Position numbers and translations under genes: made by a program
Assembly: GCF_001482285.1 (NCBI RefSeq)
Contig: NZ_LOEP01000021.1
Location: 1-64,000 of the forward strand
Direction of reading: 5' to 3'
DNA: 64,000 nt
Source of the DNA: Haloferax sp. Q22
Lineage (GTDB): Archaea > Halobacteriota > Halobacteria > Halobacteriales > Haloferacaceae
Shown: piece after piece, positions 43,922 to 52,688 of the stretch
Numbering within the stretch: the stretch's first letter is position 1
How the letters are laid out: every line of letters begins with the position of its first letter
The notes under the pieces: model-generated
Seen by the model: the letters and a program-made list of their open reading frames with translations, nothing else
Databases searched by the model: none
Told to the model about the DNA's origin: nothing

Positions 43922-44389
43922 TCACCGTGAGTCGCGCTGACTCGAACGGGTCGCGATGCGCCACGTGAACAGGCTCTCTGCGACGTAGTTCAGGAGCATC
44001 GACGCGCCGATAGCGAGGGGGAGCGGGATGAGTTCCCAGAGGTCGATACCGGCGACCGGAATCGACAGCGGCACCTCGCCGAGCGCCCGGACGACGAGCA
44101 CCTGCACGAGCAGGCCGCCGCTCCTCACGAGGTTCGACTTCACGAAGCGCCGGACCTTTGCGGTGAGGAGGTCCGAGCCGGCCCCCGCGAACGTCCAGCG
44201 GTCGTTGATGACGAACATGACGATGATTGCGAGCTCCGCGCCGGCGAGCTTCGCGAGTTCGTTGGCGACGCCGAAGAAGACGATGAGGAGACTGCTCAGA
44301 GAGAGGTCGAACACCGCACCGACCGCGCCCACGGAGGCGAACTTGCCGAACCGGGTGCCGGAGACGAGCGCCGAGAGCCGGTCAGTCAT
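43922..44389 (-). CDS. GtrA family membrane protein
   Basis: 155 residues from ATG at 44389 (MTDRLSALVSG); the frame is open upstream only because of GC bias. Four membrane segments, with FGKFASVGAVGAVFDLSLSS and FVINDRWTFA, both typical of GtrA (the N-D-R-W-x-F motif). GtrA proteins are thought to flip lipid-linked sugars. It overlaps the end of the ALG5-like glycosyltransferase gene by 8 bases, so the two form a functional pair: one makes a lipid-linked sugar, the other moves it. Confidence 0.92.
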   Translation of the reverse strand: MTDRLSALVSGTRFGKFASVGAVGAVFDLSLSSLLIVFFGVANELAKLAGAELAIIVMFVINDRWTFAGAGSDLLTAKVRRFVKSNLVRSGGLLVQVLVVRALGEVPLSIPVAGIDLWELIPLPLAIGASMLLNYVAESLFTWRIATRSSQRDSR

Positions 44390-45167
44390 CCGTGACCTCC
44401 GCCGAGAACTGCTCGACGAGGGTCCGCTCGTCGTTCCGAGCGTCGATGAGTTCGTGGAGGCGGTCCTCGCGAATCGTCCGGGCGCGGTGGCGCGACCGGA
44501 GCAGCCCGCGGGCCATCTTGAGCGTCGTATCGACCGGCGAGACCGTCGAGTTGGGCTGGTCTTCCCAGACGACCGGTACCTCGGCCACACGGTGACCGAA
44601 CGCGCCCGAGACGGCGATGAGTTCGATGTCCCACGCGAACCCGGGCTCGTACAGGTGAGTCCGAACGTCGTTCCACGCCGCGGCGGTGATGGCCTTCGCG
44701 CCGCACTGGTAGTCGTACAGCGGGACTTCGGTCAAGTGGCGAGCCAGCCACGCGAAGCCGTCGCCGAGGTAGCGCCGGGCGACCGTCTGGTGGGAGGCGA
44801 CGGTCGCGTTCGGGTGGCGGCGCGACCCCACGGCGAGGTCGGAGCCGTCGCGGACGGCGGCGACGACGTCGGCCATCGACGCGGCCGGGGTGCTCCCGTC
44901 GGCGTCGGCGAACGCGAGGATGTCCGTGCGGAGCGACTCGAACCCGGCGGTGATGGCCGCGCCCTTGCCGCGGCGGGCGTCGACCGGGTTCACGTGAGCG
45001 ACTGCGGGGAGAGCGTCGAGGGCGTCGAGCGTCTCGGGCCGCGGTGCGTCGAGTTCGACCCGGACCACCTCGGGGTCCAGTTCCTCGACGAGAGCGTGGA
45101 CGTAGGGGACCAGACGCTCTGGGTCGGGTCGATAGGCGGGGACCACCACCCCGACAGACTGCAACAT
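44382..45167 (-). CDS. GT2-family glycosyltransferase, dolichyl-phosphate glycosyltransferase (ALG5/AglJ)-like
   Basis: 261 residues from ATG at 45167, 22-30 bases after a TATA-like box. SVGVVVPAYRPDPERLVPYV opens the GT-A fold; RRGKGAAITAGFE and AFADADGSTPAASMAD (nucleotide-sugar site) follow, then LYDYQCGAKAI and VPVVWEDQPNSTVSPVDTTL, as in ALG5-like enzymes. It charges dolichyl phosphate with a sugar for protein N-glycosylation or glycolipids. The sugar is unknown. No membrane helices at the C-terminus, so GtrA may provide the membrane part. Confidence 0.9.
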   Translation of the reverse strand: MLQSVGVVVPAYRPDPERLVPYVHALVEELDPEVVRVELDAPRPETLDALDALPAVAHVNPVDARRGKGAAITAGFESLRTDILAFADADGSTPAASMADVVAAVRDGSDLAVGSRRHPNATVASHQTVARRYLGDGFAWLARHLTEVPLYDYQCGAKAITAAAWNDVRTHLYEPGFAWDIELIAVSGAFGHRVAEVPVVWEDQPNSTVSPVDTTLKMARGLLRSRHRARTIREDRLHELIDARNDERTLVEQFSAEVTDD

Positions 45168-45188
45168 GCACGACCATTCACTCAACGG

Positions 45189-45197
45189 GGTAAAAAG
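45189..45197 (-). promoter_or_regulatory. TATA box of the glycosyltransferase-gtrA operon
   Basis: Minus-strand CTTTTTACC, 22-30 bases before the ATG at 45167. It gives a leaderless transcript. The divergent DUF2298 gene starts 67 bases to the right, so the two promoters are back to back. Confidence 0.5.
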
Positions 45198-45263
45198 CGA
45201 ACCGCTCTGTTTCGCACCGGCCATCACAAAACGTATTGCACCCGCGGCGCAGTCATCGGACAG

Positions 45264-47627
45264 ATGGAGTACGCCCTCGTTGTCCGGTGGTTGCTGCTGT
45301 TCGCGACCCTCTGGGCGGTCGGCCTTCCCCTCGCGACCCGCCTGTTCCGACGCCTTCCGGGTCGCGGTGCCGGACTCGCCCTCCCCGTCTCGCTCGTCGT
45401 CTTGACCCTCCCCGCCTACTACGTCGGCCACCTCTCGTTCGGTCCCGTCGCCCTCATCGCCGGCGTCGGGACGCTCCTCGTCACGTCCGCGGTCGCGGGC
45501 CTCGACCTCGGCGCGCTCCGCCGTGGCGACCTCCGACTCGCGTCCGACCTCGACATCGACCGGCGCGCCGTCGCCGACGCGGCCGCGGTGTTCCTCGTCG
45601 CCTTCCTGTTCGCGGTCTCGCTCCGGGCGCTCGACCCGTCGGTCCACGCCGGCGGCGGCGAGAAGTTCCTCGACTTCGGCCTTCTCCAGTCGCTCGCCCG
45701 CGCGTCGGTCCTCCCGCCGGAGGACATGTGGTTCGCCGGCGAACCGGTCCGCTACTACTACGGCGGCCACCTCGTGTCGATTCTCCTCGCGCGGCTCACC
45801 GCCACCGACCCGTCGTTCGCCTACAACCTCGCGCTCGCCGGCTTCTTCGGGGTCCTCGTCACCGCGGCGTTCGAACTCGGGCGGGGGGTCGCGGCCGCCT
45901 CGGGGGCGAACGGTCGAATCGGCGGCTTGCTCTCGGCGTTCTTCGTCGGCTTCGCCAGCAACCTCGTCACCGCGGGCCGGTTCGCCCTCGCCGCGCTCCC
46001 CGAGGGGGTGCGCCGACCCGTCGCGCAGGCCGTCGCCGAGCGGTCGCAATACACCGTCGAGCAGGTGCTTGCCGGGGCCTCGAACTTCTCGTACTGGAGC
46101 GCGAGCCGCGTGATTCCGGGTACCATCAACGAGTTCCCGCTTTTCGCGTGGCTCAACGGCGACCTCCACGCCCACATGATGGGCACGCCGTTTCTGCTCC
46201 TCGCGGCCGGCCTCGCCTTCGCGTACTTCCGGACGCCGGAGGACGCGGTCGGGGAGCGCCGCCTCCTCGTCGCCGCGACGACGCTCGTCGGCGCGCTCCA
46301 AGTCGTCATCGACACGTGGAGTTTCCCGTCGGTGTTCGGCGTGCTGTTCCTTGGGATGGTCTTCGCACCCGCGCGCCCGTGGACGTTGTTCCCGGGCCGA
46401 GAGCGCGTTCGCTCGGCCGTCGGCGACAACCCAATCGCCGGCGAACTCGCTCGTCTCGGTGGCACAGTTGCGGCCGTCGGGCTCGCCGGCGTCGTCGCCG
46501 CCGTCCTCGCGAGTCCGTTCCTCCTCGGCGCGGTCGCGGGCGGGGGGAGCGCCCGGACGGTCGAGATTCTCTCGCCGGACCAGCGAAGCGGGTTCGGCGC
46601 GCTGGCGCTCGTCCACGGGGCGTTCCTCGCGGCGTTCGCGGGCTACTACGTCCGTCGCCTCGGGGCGCAGAACGGCCTCGGCGGCCGCGAGTGGGCTGCA
46701 CTTCTCGGGAGCTTCGCGGTGCTGACCGTCGTCGCGGCCGTCCACTCGTTCGCCGCGCTCGCGCTCGTCGCGCCCCTCGTCGCCGTCGGCTGGGTACTCC
46801 TCCGGTTCGCCGACGACCCGCGGTTCGAGACGGTGCTCGTCGTCGCCGGCGCGGGCCTCGTGACGCTCGTCGAACTCATCTACGTAAACGAGCAGGCCGG
46901 TCCCGGTCGGATGAACACGGTGTTCAAGACGTACATGCAGGTCTGGGTGCTCTGGGGGAGCGCGATGGGGGCTGTGTTGGCCGGCTTCGTCGGCGACGCG
47001 GTCGCCGCGAGCGACGTGTCGCTTCCGAGCGTCGACCTCAGCGTCCGCGGGGGCGCGGTCAGCGCCGTCGGCGTCGCCTTCGTCGTCCTCCTCGTCGCCT
47101 CCACCTCGGTGTACGGCGGACTGGCCGTCGCCGACCACGCGAACTCGCCCCGACAAGAGGAGACGCTGGACGCGACGGCCTTCGCGGAGTGGTGGCACGG
47201 AAACGAGTCGACGGCCATCACGTGGCTCGACGAGAACGTCGAGGGTAACCCGACGATGCTCACCGCGCCGGGGACGACGTGGTCCGCGACCGTGAGCGAC
47301 GAGCGCGAGACCGTCATGTACGGCTGGCGCGGGAACCCTGAATCCAGTCTGACCGGGGTGCCGACGGTCGCCGGCTGGGCACACGAGGTCGGCTACCGCG
47401 GCCCCGACACCTACTACGACCGCGTGCGCGATGTGGACGCGATGTACGTCGGCAACGAGTCGACGCGGGCGCGGCTCATCGAGCAGTACGACGTGCAATA
47501 CGTGTGGGTCGGCCCGGGCGAGCGCGCCCGCTACGGGGAGATAGAGACGGACGTGGCGTGGCTGACGCCGGTCCACCAGTCGGGGTCGGTCGTGGTCTAC
47601 GAGGTAGAAGAAGCGAGACTACCTTAG
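45264..47627 (+). CDS. DUF2298 (YYY-family) large membrane protein, probable glycosyltransferase-like
   Basis: 787 residues, about sixteen membrane segments. ATG at 45264 (MEYALVVRWLLLFATLWAVG); the frame is open upstream to 44028 without coding character. The family-naming motif VRYYYGGHLVSILLARL is at about 168-184, with NEFPLFAWLNGDLHAHMMG and DTWSFPSVFG further on, and a C-terminal extracytoplasmic region including TAPGTTWSATVSDERETVM. The layout resembles integral-membrane GT-C glycosyltransferases. Together with the divergent ALG5-like enzyme and GtrA it suggests a glycosylation locus; activity is unproven. Its stop codon overlaps that of the convergent HAH_0734 gene. Confidence 0.9.
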   Translation: MEYALVVRWLLLFATLWAVGLPLATRLFRRLPGRGAGLALPVSLVVLTLPAYYVGHLSFGPVALIAGVGTLLVTSAVAGLDLGALRRGDLRLASDLDIDRRAVADAAAVFLVAFLFAVSLRALDPSVHAGGGEKFLDFGLLQSLARASVLPPEDMWFAGEPVRYYYGGHLVSILLARLTATDPSFAYNLALAGFFGVLVTAAFELGRGVAAASGANGRIGGLLSAFFVGFASNLVTAGRFALAALPEGVRRPVAQAVAERSQYTVEQVLAGASNFSYWSASRVIPGTINEFPLFAWLNGDLHAHMMGTPFLLLAAGLAFAYFRTPEDAVGERRLLVAATTLVGALQVVIDTWSFPSVFGVLFLGMVFAPARPWTLFPGRERVRSAVGDNPIAGELARLGGTVAAVGLAGVVAAVLASPFLLGAVAGGGSARTVEILSPDQRSGFGALALVHGAFLAAFAGYYVRRLGAQNGLGGREWAALLGSFAVLTVVAAVHSFAALALVAPLVAVGWVLLRFADDPRFETVLVVAGAGLVTLVELIYVNEQAGPGRMNTVFKTYMQVWVLWGSAMGAVLAGFVGDAVAASDVSLPSVDLSVRGGAVSAVGVAFVVLLVASTSVYGGLAVADHANSPRQEETLDATAFAEWWHGNESTAITWLDENVEGNPTMLTAPGTTWSATVSDERETVMYGWRGNPESSLTGVPTVAGWAHEVGYRGPDTYYDRVRDVDAMYVGNESTRARLIEQYDVQYVWVGPGERARYGEIETDVAWLTPVHQSGSVVVYEVEEARLP

Positions 47628-47884
47628 GCCGCGCCGCGCTCGCGAACGACCTCGACGGCCTCGGCGTCGACGCCCTCGGTGTCGAGCCAGTGCGGGACGA
47701 ACTCGCGCTTTTCGAACGCCTCGCGCTCGTCTTCGGTGCCGACGGTACACCACAGCTGGACGCGGTCGGGGCCGTGCCAGTCGCCCTGTCGGTCGACGGA
47801 AAACAGGATGTACTCCTCGCCGTCGTACTCGATGACGCCGTCGCGGCGGACGCCGGGGTCGCCGTGGATGATGAGCTTCTTCAT
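47624..47884 (-). CDS. HAH_0734-family small protein
   Basis: 86 residues, acidic, no membrane segment. MKKLIIHGDPGVRRDGVIEY and GEEYILFSVDRQGDWHGPDR suggest a small beta-barrel, followed by a helix. Well-conserved haloarchaeal family without known function (the name is from recall). Its stop codon overlaps the stop of the DUF2298 gene on the other strand by 3 bases, and an ATTAAG-type TATA box about 27 bases upstream suggests a leaderless start. Confidence 0.82.
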   Translation of the reverse strand: MKKLIIHGDPGVRRDGVIEYDGEEYILFSVDRQGDWHGPDRVQLWCTVGTEDEREAFEKREFVPHWLDTEGVDAEAVEVVRERGAA

Positions 47885-48085
47885 GTGCCGGGATTGGCAC
47901 AGTCACCGCTTAATCGCTTCGGCTTCGGGCGTGCGGTGTGCGGCGGGGGAACCGCGGACGGTGCAGTCACCGTGGGCTGCCCACACGTGACACGGCGAAC
48001 GCCCGGTTGCGGCGAGTTCAGGGGCCGCGTCGAACCAAACGGGTTTTAACGGGCCACACCAAAACCCAGCACAAGGTCGATATCT

Positions 48086-48367
48086 ATGCAGATGCCACGC
48101 CGTTTCAACACGTACTGCCCGAACTGCAAGGGTCACCACGAACACGAAGTGGAGAAGGTCCGGAAGGGACGCCCGACCGGCATGAAGTGGAACGCCCGTC
48201 AGACGCGACGCGGCAAGGCCACCATCGGTAACGCCGGTAAGTTCTCCAAGGTTCCCGGTGGCGACAAGCCGACGAAGAAGACCCACCTGAAGTACATCTG
48301 CTCCGACTGTGGCAAGGCCCACATGCGCGAGGGCTGGCGCGCCGGTCGCCTGGAGTTCCAGGAGTAA
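48086..48367 (+). CDS. rpl44e: 50S ribosomal protein L44e
   Basis: 93 residues, matching the Haloarcula protein ([12 protein letters not shown] start; the ATG two codons later, at 48092, is a possible alternative). Two zinc knuckles: YCPNCKGHH and ICSDCGKAH. The motif [20 protein letters not shown] binds 23S rRNA near the E site. First gene of a translation operon with rps27e, aIF2-alpha, nop10 and a PAC2 protein. A TATA-like GGTTTTAAC about 40 bases upstream gives a short leader. Confidence 0.98.
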   Translation: MQMPRRFNTYCPNCKGHHEHEVEKVRKGRPTGMKWNARQTRRGKATIGNAGKFSKVPGGDKPTKKTHLKYICSDCGKAHMREGWRAGRLEFQE

Positions 48368-48370
48368 ATC

Positions 48371-48565
48371 ATGGCAGGAAACTTCTACAAGGTCGCGTGC
48401 AGCGACTGCGAGAACGAACAGGTCGTCTTCGGAAAGGCCTCCTCGGTCGTCAACTGCGCCGTCTGCGGGACGACCCTCGCCACGCCGACCGGCGGCAACG
48501 CCGAATTCCACGGCGAGGTCGTCGAGACGGTCGAGCGTCGCGACAGCGACGAACTTGAGGCGTAA
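48371..48565 (+). CDS. rps27e: 30S ribosomal protein S27e
   Basis: 64 residues with a C4 zinc ribbon: VACSDCENEQVVF and NCAVCGTTLA. It follows rpl44e by three bases, so both are made together. Archaeal/eukaryotic-type small-subunit protein with no bacterial counterpart. Ends in an acidic tail. Confidence 0.97.
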   Translation: MAGNFYKVACSDCENEQVVFGKASSVVNCAVCGTTLATPTGGNAEFHGEVVETVERRDSDELEA

Positions 48566-48583
48566 CTCCCTGGAGGACCTCGT

Positions 48584-49384
48584 ATGAAGTACAGCGGATG
48601 GCCTGACCCCGGCGAACTCGTCGTCGGAAAGGTAGACGACATCGCGGACTTCGGCGTCTTCGTCGACCTCGAAGAGTACGAAGACAAACGCGGCCTCTGC
48701 CACATCAGCGAGGTCGCCAGCGGATGGATCAAGAACGTTCGCGACCACGTCCGCGAGGGACAGACAGTCGTCGCTAAAGTGCTCGAGGTCAACGAGAGTT
48801 CCCAGCAGATCGACCTCTCGATAAAGGACGTCAACGAGCACCAGCGCAAAGAGAAGATTCAGGAGTGGAAAAACGAGCAGAAGGCCGACAAGTGGATGGC
48901 GCTGGCGTTCGGCGAGGACATCGCCGACGACCGCTACCAGTCCATCGCTAACGCCCTGCTCGCCGAGTTCGAATCGCTCTACGACGGCTTCGAGCAGGCC
49001 GCGATTCACGGTCTCGAAGCGCTCGAAGACGTCGAACTCGACGACGACGAGATCGATGCCATCGTCGACACCGCGCGTCAGAACGTGTCGGTTCCCTACG
49101 TCAACGTCACCGGCTACGTCGACCTGCGCTCGCCCGCGGGCGACGGCGTCGACGACGTAAAGGAGGCCCTGAAGGCCGCCGAAGGCGACGGCGAAATCGG
49201 CGACGAAATCGAACTGTCAGTCACGTACGTTGGCGCGCCCGAGTACCGCGTGAAGGTCAAAGCGCCCGACTACAAGACCGCCGAGACGGAGCTCGAATCG
49301 AGCGTCGCTCGGGCCCGCGAGGTCATCGAGGCCGCGGGCGGAACCGCGGAGTACCACCGCGAACGCAGCGGCGACGAAGAATAA
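48584..49384 (+). CDS. eif2a: Translation initiation factor aIF2 subunit alpha
   Basis: 266 residues. N-terminal S1/OB domain (residues 1-85, [20 protein letters not shown] then [20 protein letters not shown]), a helical domain (about 90-175) and a C-terminal alpha-beta domain ([20 protein letters not shown]). With the beta and gamma subunits it carries initiator tRNA to the ribosome. Start at 48584, 18 bases after the rps27e stop, with a GGAGG-like site (CTGGAGGACC at 48570-48579) placed as a ribosome binding site. Confidence 0.97.
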   Translation: MKYSGWPDPGELVVGKVDDIADFGVFVDLEEYEDKRGLCHISEVASGWIKNVRDHVREGQTVVAKVLEVNESSQQIDLSIKDVNEHQRKEKIQEWKNEQKADKWMALAFGEDIADDRYQSIANALLAEFESLYDGFEQAAIHGLEALEDVELDDDEIDAIVDTARQNVSVPYVNVTGYVDLRSPAGDGVDDVKEALKAAEGDGEIGDEIELSVTYVGAPEYRVKVKAPDYKTAETELESSVARAREVIEAAGGTAEYHRERSGDEE

Positions 49385-49388
49385 TCGC

Positions 49389-49580
49389 ATGAAATCTGAC
49401 ATCCGGGTGTGCAGCGCGTGGCGCAACCGCCACGACCGCCCGGTGTACTCACTTTCTGAGACCTGTCCGGAGTGCGGCGCACCAACCGAGAACAGCGCGC
49501 CCGCCCCGTACAACCCCGAAGACCCCTACGGCGAGTACCGCCGCGCGCGGAAGCGCCGCCTCGCCGAGGAGTCGGAGTAG
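49389..49580 (+). CDS. nop10: H/ACA ribonucleoprotein component Nop10
   Basis: 63 residues. The archaeal Nop10 pattern is complete: an N-terminal zinc ribbon (VCSAWRNRHDRPVYSLSETC followed by PECGAPTENSAP) and PYNPEDPYGEYRRARKR, which binds Cbf5. One cysteine of the first pair is replaced (VCSAW instead of C-x-x-C), as in some haloarchaea. It guides pseudouridine formation. It lies 5 bases after aIF2-alpha. Confidence 0.96.
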   Translation: MKSDIRVCSAWRNRHDRPVYSLSETCPECGAPTENSAPAPYNPEDPYGEYRRARKRRLAEESE

Positions 49581-49633
49581 CTGCGTCTTCGGCTACCGAC
49601 GCTCTCTTAACCGGCGCGGCCGCCACTACGTGC

Positions 49634-50401
49634 ATGGACGACATCGAAATCGAGGCTGTCGAGGAGGTCGACCTCACCGACCCGGTCCTCATCGAGGGGC
49701 TGCCGGGCGTCGGGAACGTCGGCAAACTCGCCGTCGAGCACCTGCTGGAGGAGTTCGAGGAGGCCACGCTGGTCCGCCGCGTCTACGCCGACGTGTTCCC
49801 GCCGCAGGTGAGCATCGACGAGGGCGTCGCCGAGCTGACCCACGCCGCGATTCACGCCGTCGAGACGCCCGGTGAGGGGCCGGACCTGCTCCTCCTCACG
49901 GGCGACCACCAGGCGCAGTCCAACGAGGGTCACTACCACCTCACCGACGCCTTCCTCGACGTGGCCGAGGAGTTCGGCGTCGAGCGACTGTTCGCGCTGG
50001 GCGGCGTCCCGACCGGCGAACTCGTCGACGAGCCGTCGGTCCTCGGGGCTGTCGCCGACGAATCGCGCCTCGACGAACTCGAAGAAGCGGGCGTCGAGTT
50101 CCGCGAAGACGAACCCGCCGGCGGCGTCGTCGGCGTCTCCGGACTGCTTCTTGGCCTCGGCGCTCGCCGCGGCCTCGACGCGACGTGCCTGATGGGCGAG
50201 ACGAGCGGCTATCTCGTGGACCCCCAGAGCGCGCAGGTCGTCATCGAGGTCCTGCAGGACCTCCTCGAGTTCAGCGTCGACTTCGAGTCGCTCGAAGAGC
50301 GCGCAGAAGAGATGAAGGAGGTCGCCGCGAAGATTCAGGAGATGCAACAGCAACAGCAGGGAACCATCGCCAGCGACGACGACCTCCGGTACATCGGCTG
50401 A
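49634..50401 (+). CDS. PAC2/PbaB-family proteasome assembly chaperone-like protein
   Basis: 255 residues from ATG at 49634. The PAC2 fold is shown by LIEGLPGVGNVGKLAVEHLL, RVYADVFPPQVSIDEGVAEL, LLLTGDHQAQSNEGHYHLTD and FALGGVPTGELVDEPSVLGA. The C-terminal region is a coiled coil ending EMQQQQQGTIASDDDLRYIG. Related archaeal proteins chaperone or activate the 20S proteasome by a C-terminal HbYX tail; here the Tyr is third from the end, so the tail is HbYX-like but not canonical. Last gene of the translation operon. Confidence 0.9.
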   Translation: MDDIEIEAVEEVDLTDPVLIEGLPGVGNVGKLAVEHLLEEFEEATLVRRVYADVFPPQVSIDEGVAELTHAAIHAVETPGEGPDLLLLTGDHQAQSNEGHYHLTDAFLDVAEEFGVERLFALGGVPTGELVDEPSVLGAVADESRLDELEEAGVEFREDEPAGGVVGVSGLLLGLGARRGLDATCLMGETSGYLVDPQSAQVVIEVLQDLLEFSVDFESLEERAEEMKEVAAKIQEMQQQQQGTIASDDDLRYIG

Positions 50402-50469
50402 GGCCCCCGAGCGTCGCGGTCCGTCGCGGTCCGTTCCGTCTCGTTTCACCTCGTTTTCGAACTGGAGTT

Positions 50470-51369
50470 TCAGGCTTCGATGATGTCGTCGTCTGCGAAC
50501 TCCGGAACGACGATTTCGCCGTCGAGCGACTGCACCGCGCGGCCGCCGACGCGTATCTCCGCGCCGACTCGCACGCGGACGGTTCCCGGCCGGTCTACGA
50601 AGTGACCCTGTTCGAAGCGGAGTTCGTCCGGCATGGAGTCGAACGCGCCGACCTGCCGGAGGTACGCGCCGCACGCACCCGCGGCGGTGCCGGTCGCGGG
50701 GTCCTCGGAGATGCCGATACCGGGCGCGAAACACCGCGCATGGAGCGTTGAATCGCCGTCGATGGCGTCGAAGGTGAAGGCGTAGACGCCCGCGGCGTCG
50801 TGTTCGGCGGCGAGGTCGGCGATGGCGGCGTCGTCCGGGTCGGCACCCGAGAGATGTTCGAGGAAGTTGACCGGGACGACGAGGAAGGGAAGCCCCGTGG
50901 AGGCGACCGCGACGGGGAGGTCCGCGCCCACGTCGCGGAGGGCAGCATCGTCGACGCCGAGGGCCGCCGCGAGGCGGTCGTAGTCGATTTCGAGCGGGCG
51001 CACCGTCGGCGCGTCCTGCGTCATCCACACCTCGCCGAGGTCGCCGAGTTCGATGTCGAGGGTGCCGACGTTCGTCTCCAGCGTGTGCGTGCCCGGTTCG
51101 AGTTCGCGCTCGGCCGCGAGGTGTGCGTGGGCCGCGATAGTCGCGTGTCCGCAGAGGTCGACTTCCTGCTTCGGCGTGAAATAGCGGATACGGCGGTCCG
51201 CGGCGGCCGACGAGCAGACGAACGCCGTCTCGCTCGCGCCGAGTTCGGCGGCGACGGCGCGCATCTGTTCCGCGTCGAGGCCGTCGGCGTCGGGGACGAC
51301 CCCGGCAGCGTTACCGGACAGCGGTTCGGTCGTGAAAGCGTCCACGAGGAGGGCGCGTCGGCTATCCAT
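50470..51369 (-). CDS. PhzF-family isomerase
   Basis: 299 residues from ATG at 51369. Diaminopimelate-epimerase-like two-domain fold. SGNAAGVVPDADGLD, GASETAFV (catalytic Glu) and VDLCGHATIAAHAH in the first domain, and ISEDPATGTAAGACGAYL in the second, are all family signatures. Substrate unknown; phenazine synthesis is not expected here. It faces the PAC2 gene tail to tail (68 bases). The C-terminus is acidic (EFADDDIIEA). Confidence 0.93.
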   Translation of the reverse strand: MDSRRALLVDAFTTEPLSGNAAGVVPDADGLDAEQMRAVAAELGASETAFVCSSAAADRRIRYFTPKQEVDLCGHATIAAHAHLAAERELEPGTHTLETNVGTLDIELGDLGEVWMTQDAPTVRPLEIDYDRLAAALGVDDAALRDVGADLPVAVASTGLPFLVVPVNFLEHLSGADPDDAAIADLAAEHDAAGVYAFTFDAIDGDSTLHARCFAPGIGISEDPATGTAAGACGAYLRQVGAFDSMPDELRFEQGHFVDRPGTVRVRVGAEIRVGGRAVQSLDGEIVVPEFADDDIIEA

Positions 51370-51490
51370 GGAAAGGCGCACTACACGGCGATGTATCAAA
51401 CCAGCGGGTCGGCGGCCGGATTACGTGAGAAGTTGGAGAGAAGGAAGGTGCAAGAGCGATACGGGCGCGAGTCGGTCGGCGTCGGCCGAT

Positions 51491-51661
51491 TCACGCGCGG
51501 GTCCACCGGACGCGGCCGCTCGTTTGAGCTGCGCCGTCGCCCTGCATCACTTCGCGCATGTTCATACAGCCTGGACACCCGACGACCTCGTCCATGTCGT
51601 TGCCGAAGACGCGGACGAAATCTCGGGAGACGAACTCACCACAGTTACCACACGTGTGCAT
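51491..51661 (-). CDS. DUF7563-type zinc-finger micro-protein (56 residues)
   Basis: ATG at 51661 to TGA at 51491. MHTCGNCGEFVSRDFVRVFG and VVGCPGCMNMREVMQ provide two C-x-x-C knuckles for one zinc ion. The tail is TSGRVRWTRA, basic. Haloarchaea have many such zinc-finger micro-proteins, some linked to swarming and biofilm formation; this one's role is unknown. It lies just upstream of the PhzF gene on the same strand, 121 bases apart. Confidence 0.85.
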   Translation of the reverse strand: MHTCGNCGEFVSRDFVRVFGNDMDEVVGCPGCMNMREVMQGDGAAQTSGRVRWTRA

Positions 51662-51871
51662 TCTGTTTCACCTACAAATCCGCATACTCCGGCACTCGAC
51701 ATAACTATGCCCCTTGTTAACATGCGTTAGTGTCCGCCTGAACGACGGGTTTTCCCGTTAGTCGTCGCATAACGTCGGTTCGAGCGGTTTTGACACGCCG
51801 ACACACGGGCAGGGCGAGTCGTACAGATTAAAGGGCGTCAGGCGCGGCAGTACGCACGGTGAACGGAAGAT

Positions 51872-52585
51872 ATGGGCGACCTCCCCGACGAGTTTAACTG
51901 TACTATCACGAACTGGGAGTACATCTACGGCCTCTGCCGCGACGTTTCGGACGAGGTCAAGACATCCGAGTTCGAACCCGACGTCATCGTCGCGTTGGCC
52001 CGCGGCGGCTGGTTCGCGGGCCGGTGTATCTGTGACTTCCTCGGGCTGGACGACCTGACGAGCCTGAAGATGGAACACTACGTCGGGACGGCCCAGAAAT
52101 CGAACGAGCCGGAGGTCCGCTACCCGATGCCGGAAGGCAGCGTCGAGGGCAAGGACGTGCTCATCATCGACGACATCGCCGACACCGGCGGCTCCATCAA
52201 GCGCGCACACGAGTACGTCAACGAGCGCAACGCGGGCGAGGTCCGGACTGCGACGCTCCAACTCCTCCAGACCAGCGAGTTCGAACCCGACTACGTCGGC
52301 GAGCGCCTCGAAGAGTGGGCGTGGGTCGTCTACCCGTGGAACTTCATCGAGGACATGATAGACCTCACCTCGGGCGTCATGGCGAAAGCCGACGACGACA
52401 CCTTCGAACTCGAAGACATCCGCCACTACCTCGCGGAGTTCCACGACGTGGACCGCATCGAGATGGAGATCGCCCAACCCGACCGGATGCCGGAAGTCAT
52501 GTCCGAGATGGAGCGCCGCGGCTACGTCGAGTCCACCGGCGACGGCGCGTGGCGACTCCTCGAAAACGACGGCGTCGGTGCCTGA
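51872..52585 (+). CDS. Phosphoribosyltransferase-domain protein
   Basis: 237 residues. The PRPP loop VLIIDDIADTGGSIKRAHEY is at about 96-115, and VIVALARGGWFAGRCICDFL near 38-57 is the hood/flexible loop region, as in archaeal hypoxanthine or xanthine-type transferases and pyrimidine relatives. The C-terminal 80 residues (VYPWNFIEDMIDLTSGVMAK followed by a winged-helix-like tail) are typical of the haloarchaeal subgroup. The purine base is not clear from sequence. TATA-like ATTAAA at 51827-51832 gives a leader of about 15-20 bases, with GGAAGA just before the ATG. Confidence 0.92.
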   Translation: MGDLPDEFNCTITNWEYIYGLCRDVSDEVKTSEFEPDVIVALARGGWFAGRCICDFLGLDDLTSLKMEHYVGTAQKSNEPEVRYPMPEGSVEGKDVLIIDDIADTGGSIKRAHEYVNERNAGEVRTATLQLLQTSEFEPDYVGERLEEWAWVVYPWNFIEDMIDLTSGVMAKADDDTFELEDIRHYLAEFHDVDRIEMEIAQPDRMPEVMSEMERRGYVESTGDGAWRLLENDGVGA

Positions 52586-52688
52586 GCGCGGACGCATTCG
52601 GTTCGACCGATTCTTTGACTGCTTCGACCGTCGGTTTCATCTCTCTGGCTTTGTTGGAATCCGCAGCCGCTGATAGGTTGCTGAGGCC

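Noticed and set aside
44382..47576. A 1064-residue minus-strand frame opposite the DUF2298 gene
   Set aside because: Only the last 261 residues (glycosyltransferase) are real; the rest is antisense with a charged composition that lacks any fold, opposite clear membrane helices on the other strand.
44028..47627. A longer DUF2298 frame starting at 44028
   Set aside because: The extra 412 residues are antisense to GtrA and the glycosyltransferase. The membrane protein starts at 45264.
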